A stretch of 64,000 nt of DNA from Vibrio methylphosphonaticus (GTDB taxonomy: Bacteria > Pseudomonadota > Gammaproteobacteria > Enterobacterales > Vibrionaceae), in the NCBI RefSeq assembly GCF_023634655.1, contig NZ_JAMKMS010000003.1:124001-188000 (forward strand), read 5' to 3'. The notes beneath the pieces are model-generated. The model searched no databases. It was not told where the DNA came from and saw only the letters and a list, made by a program, of their open reading frames with translations. Position 1 is the first letter of the stretch. Each line of letters begins with the position of its first letter. Below are positions 9,055 through 18,550 of this stretch, one piece after another. Made by a program: the position numbers and the translations under genes.

Positions 9055-9849
9055 TTAGAAGAACCACTTCACGCCAATCTCGGCTTTTAGCTCTACATCA
9101 CCATCAATCGTCCAACCATCGGGCGTGGTGATGTCGGTGCTGCCGTACTCAAGTTTCGTCATCAACCATTGCGTTCTGTCTGACTTAATCGGCGCATTAA
9201 ACATTACATTGAAGGACTTCGATTCCATTTCGACAGTATCACCTTCAACATTAAAATACTCTGGCCACACTTGAACGAATGCGCCGCTGTCACCAATATG
9301 TTGCGTCACGAACAGGTTTACCATGTAACCATCCGCCGACTCACCAAGTACCTTACCAGTCGTGTATGCAACGTTTGGAAACACCATGGCACCTGCGGTA
9401 TAAGCTGGATTAAGCAAGCCAATTCCTCCCACTGACACTAGCGTGGTATCTTGGTAACCCAAATTTTTCATGGCTCCAGCATTACTACTTTGGTGGATAA
9501 GATCCGTTGAGAGGCCAACTCTTGGCATGAACTTGTTATCTACCGCATGAACTTGAAAGTATTGTGCGCGGCTCTTTTGATAATCTAGCCCAAATTTATC
9601 TTTGCCTTGTTCCTTCGCACTGTTGTTACCGAAGTTTCCTTCAACAAAACCCGCAAACTGGATATCTTCTGTCCAAGCTCCAGTAAACATCGCAGACACT
9701 CGAATATCGGCGTCCGATGTGACAAAAAATGCCGCTTGTGTATACACGCGAGTTAGATCCGATGGGTCAATCACTTCACTCTCTTCAGCAAATACAGCGC
9801 CCGAAGTAAGAGCGGTAAAAAGTGCTAAGCTAATCATTGTTTTATTCAT
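9055..9849 (-). CDS. Outer-membrane beta-barrel-like protein (paralog 2)
   Basis: This 264-residue protein has a signal peptide (MNKTMISLALFTALTSGAVF, cut near AEE) and a C-terminal aromatic ending (GVKWFF), consistent with insertion in the outer membrane. It aligns along its length with the protein at 3376-4176, sharing the DPSDLTRVYTQ, SDADIR, QFAGFVEGNFGNN and YTTGKV-GESADGYM blocks. An aaggt ribosome site precedes the start. No named family was recognised; transport or sensing of the compound handled by the neighbouring hydrolases is a guess. Confidence 0.7.
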   Translation of the reverse strand: MNKTMISLALFTALTSGAVFAEESEVIDPSDLTRVYTQAAFFVTSDADIRVSAMFTGAWTEDIQFAGFVEGNFGNNSAKEQGKDKFGLDYQKSRAQYFQVHAVDNKFMPRVGLSTDLIHQSSNAGAMKNLGYQDTTLVSVGGIGLLNPAYTAGAMVFPNVAYTTGKVLGESADGYMVNLFVTQHIGDSGAFVQVWPEYFNVEGDTVEMESKSFNVMFNAPIKSDRTQWLMTKLEYGSTDITTPDGWTIDGDVELKAEIGVKWFF

Positions 9850-10489
9850 ATTGGTTTACCTTGTAATGGTGCATCACCTCTTCTGATTCCTTCCTGCAGT
9901 GGCGCTTAATTGTTAACGTGAGTAATGGCTGCTGCGAGGGATTTTAATTGCAAAGATTCTTTCATAAAAAACCATATTGATGGGAATAACCCAACATTCA
10001 ACCGTTTTGAGACGAGAACAATCGACACTTCTTTCTGTGCTCGACTCTTCCCTATCGTGTATGGTTTATGGTTCAAGAATGTTTTTGAGAAATAGCTTTA
10101 TAGATATAAGGTATGTGTTATTAGCTCTTGTTTGGATTGAGCTTCTCTCGTCGTTTTTGGAAGGTGGCTTGGAAATCAGGTAACGTAACCGACCCAAAGC
10201 CTGCCTCTACAGCATGCCACCAAAAGCGCGAGACCAGTTGTGCTTGCGATACCGCATGAGCGCCTTGTACAGACACCCGAGGTAAAATACCGAGGATGAA
10301 TAACATGCCGTTAAGTTCACCGAGCTAAAACGCTTCTTTTCAGCGTAATGCTTACGTTTCAAAAGTGAGGAAGTACACTCACCAATCCACATCGATTTCC
10401 GCTATGTTTGAACGATTTTTCCCATCATATGTGATTTTTGCCATTTTAAAGCGGCTGTTAAGATATGCCTGACTAACGAGGAGACACAC
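9850..10489. other. Gene-poor stretch
   Basis: No convincing gene is present. A 61-codon minus-strand frame at 10121-10306 ends FQATFQKRREKLNPNKS and looks protein-like, but has no recognisable family or good ribosome site; it may be the tail of a decayed gene. The first ~130 bp are the promoter region of the barrel gene. Confidence 0.4.
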
Positions 10490-10657
10490 ATGACAAAATA
10501 CACTTTTCTAGCTCTTATTTGCATCGGGTTGGTCATTCTGTCATCCATAACATTCACCCACACCTTCTCGAACTTCGCCACTCTCCCCAACGAAAATGTC
10601 GAGCCCGACTCCCCCTCTCTGACACATATATACGATTTGTTGCAGCGGAGCCGGTAA
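10490..10657 (+). CDS. Small single-pass membrane protein, unknown
   Basis: This 55-residue frame was read directly from the sequence. A good ribosome site (gaggag) lies 6 nt before the ATG. The N-terminus (YTFLALICIGLVILSSI) is a single hydrophobic segment or uncleaved signal; the rest is polar and acidic. No family was recognised and no partner gene is adjacent. The ribosome site and ordered N-terminal segment support it being real, but it sits in a decayed region. Confidence 0.4.
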   Translation: MTKYTFLALICIGLVILSSITFTHTFSNFATLPNENVEPDSPSLTHIYDLLQRSR

Positions 10658-11461
10658 CCCTTTCCTTTGTTACAAACTATCGTCATCGAGATCAACCATC
10701 AAACGCTATCCACTGCTCTCCTTTAGCAAATTATCTTTACTGGCCCCTTTTATGTCGAAGGAACAGATTTCGACAATATATGGCTCTGAGATTAAGGAGA
10801 GTTCATATTTCGCCCCGCAGCTTTGAAGAGGGCTGAGCGAAATTGCACCATTGAGCTGTGTTGATGGCGCTCAGTTTTTGGCTATCTAGTGCAGGGCCAT
10901 TGATACAATGAGAAAAGTGGAATTACAGGTGATTAATGCGTTTACCGCTACTTTGGGATTGCAGTGGGGCCGTGATTAAAAAGGGTTTCTGAATGCTCAG
11001 ATTAGATGATGGCAGGCTGTATACGATGTACGCTTTGCTTAGGTATGTTTTGGGAGCGACGCTATCATGACACAGTTTCCCAAAATAAAAGGACTACGTT
11101 AATGTTAAGTATTTGTTTGCGGTTTTTTTTACGAAAAAGGCTTATATGTCCAACAAAGCACCGCTTTCTATCTATTTAATCCAATAGTTAAAATAATCTG
11201 ACCCTGTCACATTTTCTCGTTTAACAAATCCATATTGAAACTATCTCATTTTTAAGCTTTGGTTCCAAAACTCATTGGTAATCGCTTTGTCTTCAGTAGC
11301 TGCGTTTAATGCAAGAAGCAATTCATACTTTCTATACCTAGCTACCGATTAATCCCATACATTAAAGTAGTTGATAGTTATTCCTTTGAATATCTATTTC
11401 TGCTCTATCATACTCGAACTCCCAAGATCCTGTGAATTATCTAGTTGTACGGAGTAAATCC
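10658..11461. other. Intergenic, no gene recognised
   Basis: About 800 bp with no supported gene. Short frames lack ribosome sites and family signals. The stretch is AT-rich towards its right end, just before the broken binding-protein gene. Confidence 0.5.
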
Positions 11462-12480
11462 ATGTCTCATTTGGCGCTAAAGAGAGAAACCAACTTACGA
11501 AAGCTAAGTCTGGCTGTTATTAGCCTCGCCGTTATATCTTCTACTATCTACCTGCTTAGTGAAGAAGATAACCATGTCCGCCCTACGCAAGGCAATACTA
11601 TTTCAGTTGCCAGTTCTTTTGAATTCACTACCCAGAACCCCGCGCAACATGGTTATATTTATACGCGAATGGGCGTCTTAGAAACCTTATTAAATGTTGA
11701 CGAAGCAGGACAGCTTCAGCCCGGATTAGCAACAGACTGGGTGATATCGGAAGATGGATTGCATTGGACGTTCACTATTCGCCAAAACGTAAAGTTTCAT
11801 GATGGGCAGGTACTTACCGCCAAGTCTGCCGTACAAGCACTTGAAAATATACTTAAAAACCACGGTCCTTTGACAGAAGCACCAGTGTCAGAAGTCGTGG
11901 CGATAGATGATCAAAAATTTGAGATTCTGCTGACACGCCCATTCAGTCCATTGGGGGCAGTTTTGGCAAACTACACCACAGGTATTGCCTCCCCAGACTC
12001 TTATAATGAAGACGGTTTTGTAGAGAAACTGGCCGCGACTGGCCCTTACCAAGTTTTTGACTTTGAACCACCACACAAACTGGTTGTTGAACGATTTGAA
12101 GAATACTGGGGGAATAACGCGAAAATCAAATTTGCCAGTTACCTAACTGGACATCGCTCAGAAAGCCGTGTCTTACAGTCTAAAAGTGGTCAGGCTGATA
12201 TCGTATTCGGTCTTGAACCATCAAGTATCCCACTATTGCGTGATGCCAAAAACGTCACTCTCTATTCAGATCCGATCCCTAGAACTATCGCCATCAAACT
12301 CAATGCCGGGCATAAGTACTTAGAAGATGTTCGTGTGCGTCAGGCCTTGATCTTGCTGTAGATAGAGCGGGTATTGCTGATTCTATTTTCCGCACACCAG
12401 GTTCAGAAGCAGATCAATTAATTCCGGCCTCAATGTCAGACTGGCATTTAGACGATATACCAACAGCAGAGCAAGTGCTC
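11462..12480 (+). pseudogene. Nickel/peptide ABC transporter binding protein, frameshifted and truncated
   Basis: The N-terminal 300 residues match the family-5 solute-binding fold of NikA/DppA-type proteins: a signal or anchor segment, then VLETLL, LATDWVISEDGLHWTF, VKFHDGQ and ATGPYQVF. A one-base loss near 12347 stops the frame (RVRQALILL-stop), but the next frame continues as DLAVDRAGIADSIFRT and PASMSDWHLDDIPTAEQ. Homology then ends abruptly at about 12478, where HupE-like sequence begins. The start at 11462 has a ggag ribosome site. The adjacent HupE/UreJ genes suggest nickel import, so a NikA-like role is more likely than peptide uptake. Confidence 0.75.
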
Positions 12481-13010
12481 ATGGTGGTCACGACGTTATT
12501 GAAACATCAAACACGTTTTTGAGCGGCTTTCTACATCCTCTATTTGGGCTTGATCATGTTATGGCAATGGTGGCGGTTGGCTTGTGGGGTGCTTTTCTGC
12601 GCAAACCGGCCATCTGGCAACTTCCGGTTATCTTCCCAATGATGATGGCCTTTGGTGGTGCTTTAGGCATTGCTGGAGTTCAAATACCGGCTGTTGAGTT
12701 TGGCATTGCTTTGTCTTCCATCGTTCTGGGGATCATGGTTGCACTAGGTGCGCGTGTTCATCTCGAAATCGCGTATTTTCTAGTGGGTATATTTGCCATT
12801 TTCCATGGCCATGCCCACGGTACTGAATTGCCAAGCGCTGCCGCCCCGCTCGTCTATAGTTTCGGTTTTGTCGTTTCGACCGGGCTATTGCATCTTGCGG
12901 GTGTAGGTGTGGGAATGTTGGCTGAAAAACCAGAACGAGTAAAATTCGTTAAAGCTGTTGGAGTAGCTATCGTATTTGGCGGTACCGCGTTCTTATTCGG
13001 TATAGCTTGA
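12476..13010 (+). pseudogene. HupE/UreJ-like nickel permease lacking its signal peptide
   Basis: The sequence AHGGHDVIETSN, the expected mature N-terminus of HupE/UreJ proteins, starts exactly where the broken binding-protein gene ends, so the initiation codon and signal peptide were lost by deletion. The rest is intact: FLHPLFGLDH (the HPxxxxDH metal motif), several hydrophobic helices and an HGHAHGTEL loop. A TTG at 12519 leaves a 163-residue frame that might still be translated, but the first helix would be missing. The family moves nickel or cobalt across the inner membrane for urease or hydrogenase. Confidence 0.72.
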
Positions 13011-13019
13011 GGACTCAAT

Positions 13020-13613
13020 ATGAAACGATTAATACGTGTGCTAATGCTTGGGGTGGTATTGTATCCAGCCTCAGCTTTTGCTCATAGCCCTATTGAAGGT
13101 GTTGGCGAGTTTTATAACGGGTTACTTCACCCCATTCTGGTATACACCCAACTACTTAGCTTGGTTGCGCTCGGCTTATGGTTAGGCTATCAACCAAAAA
13201 AACAGCGCGCAACGAGTCTGGTAGGGTTAGCTTTATGTTGCACGCTTGGACTGGTTCTAACACCGTATGTTGATGAAAATGCAATGGAGGTATTGCCGCT
13301 ATTTAGTGCAACACTGCTAGGTACCGCATTAATGTATCGCCTGGTCACACCAGCATGGCTAACTATCATTGTGGCTAGTGGTACAGGACTACTGATTGGG
13401 TTGGATTCGTCCCAACCATTGCTGTACGACACTGCATTACTGTTGTCACACATAGGGAACCTGCTAGGTGTTGTTCTATTGGTTGTGAACATTGTGATGT
13501 TGAGCCAAGCGGCTAAAAAGGTATGGCAACAGATAGCAATGCGAATCGCAGGTTCCTGGATCAGCGCTTGTGCGATCCTATCTCTGTTCTTAGTTCACGT
13601 TGGTATAACATGA
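13020..13613 (+). CDS. HupE/UreJ-family membrane protein
   Basis: This 197-residue protein has a signal peptide (MKRLIRVLMLGVVLYPASAF, then AHSPIEGVGEF) and about five more hydrophobic helices. The histidine just after the signal cleavage and the GLLHPILVYTQL stretch resemble HupE/UreJ secondary nickel/cobalt transporters, though it diverges from the copy just upstream. It starts 9 bp after that copy, behind a gagga ribosome site. Together they look like the tail of a nickel-uptake operon whose front end has been deleted. Function is inferred from family and context. Confidence 0.65.
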   Translation: MKRLIRVLMLGVVLYPASAFAHSPIEGVGEFYNGLLHPILVYTQLLSLVALGLWLGYQPKKQRATSLVGLALCCTLGLVLTPYVDENAMEVLPLFSATLLGTALMYRLVTPAWLTIIVASGTGLLIGLDSSQPLLYDTALLLSHIGNLLGVVLLVVNIVMLSQAAKKVWQQIAMRIAGSWISACAILSLFLVHVGIT

Positions 13614-13678
13614 TAATTTAATGGAATTAAACATATATGTTATGCTCAATTCATCCCTCGATCGAGCAGTCTAAGTAA

Positions 13679-14468
13679 ATGCAGATTAATGTCGAACACC
13701 TTTTAGTTTTTGTAACGGTAACGGAGAAAGGAACATTTTCCGCTGCTGCTCGCAGCCTTGGAAAAACTCAAGGAGCGATTAGGCAAACAACTACTTACTC
13801 AGAGTAAATTGCTACTCGACCAAATGACGCACCTTGAGAAGATGTCTATCAGTCTGGTTGATGGGATTGAGTCAAAACTAACAATAGGCTTGAGTCACAT
13901 GCTACCACTGAGCCTACTTAAAGACACTCTGAAACAAGTACAACAGCAGTTTCCCTTTACTCAAGTAAGACTGGTTCGGGGGACGGTGAGTTCATTACTT
14001 GCAAAACTCAATGATGGAGAGTACCAGATAGTGCTTCACGATGAGTTCAATGGTGCTAGTGAATTTGAAACGCAGCCATTTTCCGAATTATCGATCAGCT
14101 ATATTTGCTCTCATTCACACCCACTTTCCCAATACAATGCAGCCTCAAATAAGTTAATTAGCCAGTACCCACAGGTACTATGCCGTGCGACCAGAGCTCA
14201 TTCGGTTTTTGGTGAAGTTCAAGCTCCAACTGAGAATAGTTGGTTTACCGATAACAGCTCAGATACCTTGCAACTAGTATCCAAAGGAGTTGGTTGGGCA
14301 ATTATGCCTACTGCGGTCCTCGATGCTCACTCGGCTTTTCATCAGTTCCAACGAGAGGAAGCGACAGGGAGCACAATTAGAACCTATATAACCACTTCAA
14401 GTAACCGTGCCGGAACACCTGCTCAAGAATACGCGACTACACTACTTAAGGCGGGTAGCGAGCACTGA
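13679..14468 (+). pseudogene. LysR-family regulator with internal deletion
   Basis: The N-terminal helix-turn-helix reads correctly from 13679 (QINVEHLLVFVTVTEKGTF, then SAAARSLGKTQGAI) but runs into a stop after TTTYSE. The other frame continues from about 13780 as GKQLLTQSKLLLDQM, the expected LysR linker helix, through the effector domain to 14468. About 90 bp covering the wing and the start of the linker appear to be missing, with the frame lost at the joint. The C-terminal half alone would lack DNA binding. Confidence 0.75.
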
Positions 14469-14504
14469 TATCGATTAGATCATTCTCTTATCTGTCTTGG
14501 AGGC

Positions 14505-14711
14505 ATCTTATTGAATTATTCAATGAAAGTTGAAGCGATCCAATATGAGCCAATCATGACACTAAACGAGATGCGCCAAGCCGTCTTCGAATACATAGAG
14601 GTTGGTTATAATCGGACGAGAAGGCACAGTGCTCTTGGGTATCTAAGCCCAGTTAACTTTGAACAACAAAATGTCGCTTAATGGAGTGTCCAGTCTGGCT
14701 GGAGCAGATCA
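14505..14711 (+). mobile_element. IS3-family remnant (transposase tail plus right inverted repeat)
   Basis: The frame ending at 14681 reads NYSMKVEAIQYEP, FEYIEVGYNRTRRHSALG and YLSPVNFEQQNVA, the C-terminal end of an IS3-family OrfB integrase. The last ~30 bp, read inwards from 14711, begin tgatctgctccagccagact, matching the IS3-subgroup terminal repeat pattern (TGATCT...CCAGC...TGGACAC). The element's left part is gone. Its right tip abuts recombinase coding sequence, so it inserted there and then suffered deletion. Confidence 0.75.
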
Positions 14712-15228
14712 TTTTTCTAATGCCCGCTCGAAGAAACTTCTGCCCTCAGCACTCAAAACTTCCATTGAGATGAAAACGCAAAATCAATACATAAAAGATT
14801 TAAAAGAGCACTACCAGCAACATCATGAAGCTATCGTCGATACCATTACATATGCCCTTAAGCACGCCAGTGTTTCTCGCTCAGGTATCCATTTCAATTC
14901 ACCCATGGAGTTGAGCAAGTTTCTGGAGACCACCCACTTATTTATCCCTAAATCACACTGGCGCGCGGCAACGCAGTACCTCGATAGCAGCATAAAAAAA
15001 TCGGAATGGCTCGATGCCCTCAAAGGTATTAAAACTTACAAGGAGAGAAAACCATCAGGTCGAAGTAAAAAAGCACAAGGTGCGGTTAGATTGGAATTAG
15101 TACACCCAAGTTCACGAATGAATAATGAGTCAAAGACCAAGCAATCATCCCCACTTTTGCTGCATTTGTTCCATATGATGGGCATTATGATGATGAACCT
15201 AAATAGTGGGGATGAAACGGCGTCCTAA
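14712..15228 (+). pseudogene. 3' end of large tyrosine recombinase gene (copy A)
   Basis: The roughly 170 codons are nearly identical in protein to the C-terminal domain (residues ~826-997) of the recombinase at 43436-46429, from FSNARS to the stop. The visible differences are scattered single substitutions (for example Met for Leu in FNSPMELSK, Val for Ala in LELVHPSS). The catalytic domain is absent. An open frame extends into the IS3 remnant but has no biological start. This marks the right end of a second, mostly deleted element of the same kind. Confidence 0.85.
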
Positions 15229-15488
15229 AGGTCACACCTGTTTAGGATACTGGCAAGCATCTGCCAACATTACCCACAGACCATCTCAACTTCACTGTGA
15301 AAACGCTAAACGACCGCGTATTCCTTGAAATTCGCTACAAGTAACCTAAAAGTCGGTGGCTCGCCGTTAATGAGTAAGGCTTAGCGATGGGAACGTGCCT
15401 CCGTGAATACGTGTTCCCCTTAGTGTATTCACTGCTCTTTCACGTTTTTACTTGCAATCTATCAACTCTTTGAAGCAAACGGTTTATT
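15229..15488 (+). repeat. Element terminal region, copy A
   Basis: Non-coding DNA after the recombinase remnant repeats that at 47371-47595 in the same orientation. Shared blocks include tcgccgttaatgagta, ggcttagcgatgggaac, gtgaatacgtgttcccctt and tgtattcactgctcttt. Similarity stops at about 15488 (after gaagcaaacggtttatt), which is taken as the element boundary. Copy B has a 0.8-kb gene inserted between the recombinase stop and this block; copy A does not. Confidence 0.8.
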
Positions 15489-15571
15489 ACTACTTAATGG
15501 AGCGTTCTGAAGGCACGTCTCGCCCACTTCATCTACAAGTGATTGATCTAGAAATCTAAAAATTATTTCCT

Positions 15572-15607
15572 AAGCCAGTCAGGTGTTACAACCCGACTGG
15601 CTTTTTT
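15572..15607. terminator. Rho-independent terminator
   Basis: The stem agccagtc...gactggct with an extra gg/cc pair is followed by tttttt on the plus strand and bordered by a-rich DNA. It sits just past the stop of the minus-strand short-chain dehydrogenase and could end transcription from both sides. Confidence 0.7.
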
Positions 15608-15637
15608 ATCATTCTTTAAATCTAATCTTGTCAAGAA

Positions 15638-16414
15638 TTACGACATGTATTGCCCGCCATTGATATGCAGGATCTGCCCTGTCACATAACCAGACATAAT
15701 ATGTGAAGCAAGGTAACCAAATGTTGGCGCCATCTCATCTGCCGTGCCCAACCGCCCCATTGGAATCCCTTTACTCATTCGTTCTTTATCAGCATCATTT
15801 TTGTCTGCATGAAATGCAGTATCAACCGTACCTGGTGCAATAATATTAAAACGCACATTATCCTTAGCATAGTTCTTTGCCCAAGAACGGTTCACTGTAT
15901 GCAACCAGGCTTTTGATGCTGCGTAAAGTGAAGCTCCAGGGCCACCACCAGAATACGCAGCGATTGAACCAACACTAATCACTGATGCAGACCAGTCACT
16001 TGTTGAAGCTGATGTTTTCAGGTGTGGCAAACACAAACGAACCATATCCATAGCCGAACGCATGTTTAGGTACGCAACATCATCAAAAAATTCAGCATCA
16101 ATGTCTTCTAATTGCTTCCTATCAACCAAACCGCCAACATTATTAATCAGAACATCAATACCGCCATGCTGGTCAACAAACTTAGACACAAATTCTTCGC
16201 AGGCTTCAGCATTAGAAAAATCGACCTGATAAAATTGAGCTCGTCCACCCAGAGACTCTATCTCAGCAATTGTTTGTTCAATGTTGTCGTGAGATCGATA
16301 GGAGGTCAATGTGACTAATGCACCACTAGAAGCGAGAAATTTTGCCGCAGAAAGACCGATTCCACTGGTTGATCCTGTAATAATGATGCGTTTATCTTTT
16401 AAATCACTGAACAT
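15638..16414 (-). CDS. Short-chain dehydrogenase/reductase
   Basis: This 258-residue cytoplasmic oxidoreductase has a classical SDR fold: the TGSTSGIG cofactor motif at ~14-21, NNVGG near 90, a catalytic Ser in VISVGS, the catalytic pair in YAASK, and the APGTVDT loop. The C-terminus (GYVTGQILHINGGQYMS) is typical of the FabG-like group. Substrate is unknown. It is the last gene on the left of the microcompartment locus, separated from the neighbouring alcohol dehydrogenase by a hairpin, so it may have its own promoter. It has no visible encapsulation peptide. Confidence 0.85.
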   Translation of the reverse strand: MFSDLKDKRIIITGSTSGIGLSAAKFLASSGALVTLTSYRSHDNIEQTIAEIESLGGRAQFYQVDFSNAEACEEFVSKFVDQHGGIDVLINNVGGLVDRKQLEDIDAEFFDDVAYLNMRSAMDMVRLCLPHLKTSASTSDWSASVISVGSIAAYSGGGPGASLYAASKAWLHTVNRSWAKNYAKDNVRFNIIAPGTVDTAFHADKNDADKERMSKGIPMGRLGTADEMAPTFGYLASHIMSGYVTGQILHINGGQYMS

Positions 16415-16437
16415 TTTATAACCCCTGTAAAAACAAA

Positions 16438-16470
16438 AAACACCATATCACAAAATTGAAATGGTGTTTT
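16438..16470. terminator. Bidirectional hairpin terminator
   Basis: The stem acaccat/atggtgt has a T-run on each strand side and lies between the alcohol dehydrogenase stop and the short-chain dehydrogenase start. It separates the two minus-strand genes transcriptionally. Confidence 0.65.
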
Positions 16471-16531
16471 ATTAAATTTTCGATTGAATGCTCAAAGCCG
16501 TTAGTCACTCATAGATTGAGCTAACAGATCA

Positions 16532-17686
16532 TTATGCTCCTAAAGACTCAACGTACAGATTAAGTACATCATCTGCAGTCATCGCTACTGGATTACCACC
16601 AGCACATGGATCCGCTAGCGCACTCTCTACCCACGATTCAATATCCTGCTTAGTCACACCAAACTCTGCGAAACCTTTCGGAATGCCCACTATTTCGCTA
16701 AGTTCACGAATAGCTCTAACAGCCTCTAAGCTTGCTTGCTCTTGCGACAAACCTTCTGTTTTGCACCCCAAAGCCGATGCCAAATTAGCAAACTTTTCTA
16801 CACGGTGAGATCGGTTGAACTCACACACAATCGGTAGCAAAATCGCATTACAAACACCATGTGGAAGGTTTTTGTGTGCACCTGCCGGGTGTGCCATAGC
16901 ATGTACCATCCCTAAACCTGCACTGTTGAATGCCATACCTGCTAAGAACTGCCCTAGCGCCATCATTTCACGAGCTTCGAAGTTTGAACCATCTTCCACC
17001 GCGTGTGGGAGGTATTTACTAATAACACGAACAGATTCTAATGCTGAATGGTCAGTTAAAGTATGCGCACCAACAGAAACATACGCTTCAATAGCATGAG
17101 TGAGAGCATCCATCCCTGTTGCAGCAGTGACGTCTGCTGGCAAACCTAGCATGATTGAAGGATCATTGACTGAAGCATCTGGAATGATGTTGCTATCGAT
17201 AATGACACATTTGACTTTATTTTCTTCATCTGTAATTACAGCATTGCTAGTCACCTCGGCAGCAGTACCAGCAGTCGTATTGATTGCATAAAGAGGTACA
17301 CCTGGGTTCTTCACATGACCAACACCAGTATAAAGTGTAATTGGTTTCGGGTTTGCTGTTAGAATCTTGACTGCTTTCGCTGTATCAATGGCACTACCAC
17401 CACCAAACCCGATAATGTAATCAGCACCTGAAGCCTGAAACGCTTCAAAAGCGCTATTTACAACACTAACCGTTGGATTTGGAACAGTATCCGTAAAACA
17501 ACTAAAAACGAGTTGATTCTGGTCTAGCTCTTTAAGTAGTGGGTCTAACAAGCCTAGCTTCTCTAAGGCTTGGTCAGCGATGATAAATCCGTGTCCACTG
17601 TTTTTATTCGCTAAAAGTTCCACGAACTCCTTGATTGCCTCTTCACCAGAAATATTAATTTTTGGAAGTGCTAAAGTAAAAGCCAT
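16532..17686 (-). CDS. Iron-containing alcohol dehydrogenase (FucO/DhaT type)
   Basis: This protein of about 384 residues belongs to the group III metal-dependent alcohol dehydrogenases. GFGGGSAIDTAKAV is the NAD-binding loop, and iron ligands lie in MDALTHAIEAY and in GLGMVHAMAHPAGAHKNLPH. The start at 17686 (MAFTLALPK) is preferred to an upstream in-frame ATG at 17704. It probably reduces an aldehyde to an alcohol, or lactaldehyde to 1,2-propanediol as FucO does, which would fit the adjacent diol locus; the exact substrate is not readable. An IS6-family relic lies directly upstream and separates it from the microcompartment cluster. Confidence 0.83.
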   Translation of the reverse strand: MAFTLALPKINISGEEAIKEFVELLANKNSGHGFIIADQALEKLGLLDPLLKELDQNQLVFSCFTDTVPNPTVSVVNSAFEAFQASGADYIIGFGGGSAIDTAKAVKILTANPKPITLYTGVGHVKNPGVPLYAINTTAGTAAEVTSNAVITDEENKVKCVIIDSNIIPDASVNDPSIMLGLPADVTAATGMDALTHAIEAYVSVGAHTLTDHSALESVRVISKYLPHAVEDGSNFEAREMMALGQFLAGMAFNSAGLGMVHAMAHPAGAHKNLPHGVCNAILLPIVCEFNRSHRVEKFANLASALGCKTEGLSQEQASLEAVRAIRELSEIVGIPKGFAEFGVTKQDIESWVESALADPCAGGNPVAMTADDVLNLYVESLGA

Positions 17687-17704
17687 ATCATTTTCCCTAA
17701 ACAA

Positions 17705-18483
17705 TTATAATTAAAAACTTCAAAATCACGACTTTGAATCATGGCCAAATAAAATACAGAATGTTCAGGTATACAATTAACAACATTCATGTTCTTTACT
17801 CGCCCGCCATGATTCAGATTACAATTTACAATGCGATATAAGAGAATAAACTTCCATCCGAGGGTTTGACGGGTTTTCTGTTTTACCAAACTATGGCTTT
17901 GCTCAACGATATTGTTTAGATATTTGACACCTAATATCTCTATCAGCGATAACATAAAGAAGCCGCTTAACCAGAGTTGAACATTCATCTCATCGATGGC
18001 AGCGTAGTTGCTTTTACTGCCGTCAATAACCACGTTGTCAGCAAGCCCATGATGAGCTATCGCCTTATTCAGAAAGGCTTTCGCGGCGGCTTAATCGCGA
18101 TTGTAAATGAGGTAATAATCAATCACTTCACCAAATTTATCGACTGCTCGATAGTAATAAAGCCACTCTCCTTTCACTTTGATGTAAGTCTCCTCCATAC
18201 GCCATGAGCTAGATACGGGTTTCTTTCAACGTCTTGCTTTGTGCTCTAGGATTGGGGCAAACTTAAGCACCCAACGGTTAATCGTTGTGTGATCCACCGT
18301 TATTCCACGCTCCCTCTGGATCTCCTCAATTTCACGATAACTGAGCTTGTACGCGAGATAGTAGCGAACGGTTTCAAGAGCAACCTCAGAGGGAAAATGA
18401 CAGCCTTTAAACATCAAGGTTCAGAGTAATAAGTGGGAGTTGGATAAATCTTAACCGATGAAGCAAAGCTTTGCGACAGAACC
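17705..18483 (-). mobile_element. IS6-family insertion sequence relic
   Basis: On the minus strand the transposase starts at 18417 (FPSEVALETVRYYLAYKLSY and ITVDHTTINRWVLKFAP), then loses frame near 18226. It resumes as RMEETYIKVKGEW and RAVDKFGE, meets an in-frame stop near 18092, and continues as VVIDGSKSNYAAID and VKYLNNIVEQSH. The first catalytic Asp of the usual MDETYIKVKG block is Glu here. An IS6-like terminal repeat (ggttctgtcgcaaagc, read inwards) ends at 18483; no partner repeat was found on the left. The element is dead. Confidence 0.8.
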
Positions 18484-18550
18484 GTTCAGCAATCATCATA
18501 ACGACTCATTAGCCCCCACCCCAAGATTGATTTAGACAATAATGGCCATA

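Noticed and set aside
14659..15228. Intact 189-residue gene
   Set aside because: The apparent start lies inside the IS3 remnant; homology to the recombinase tail begins only at ~14712, so it is a truncated relic.
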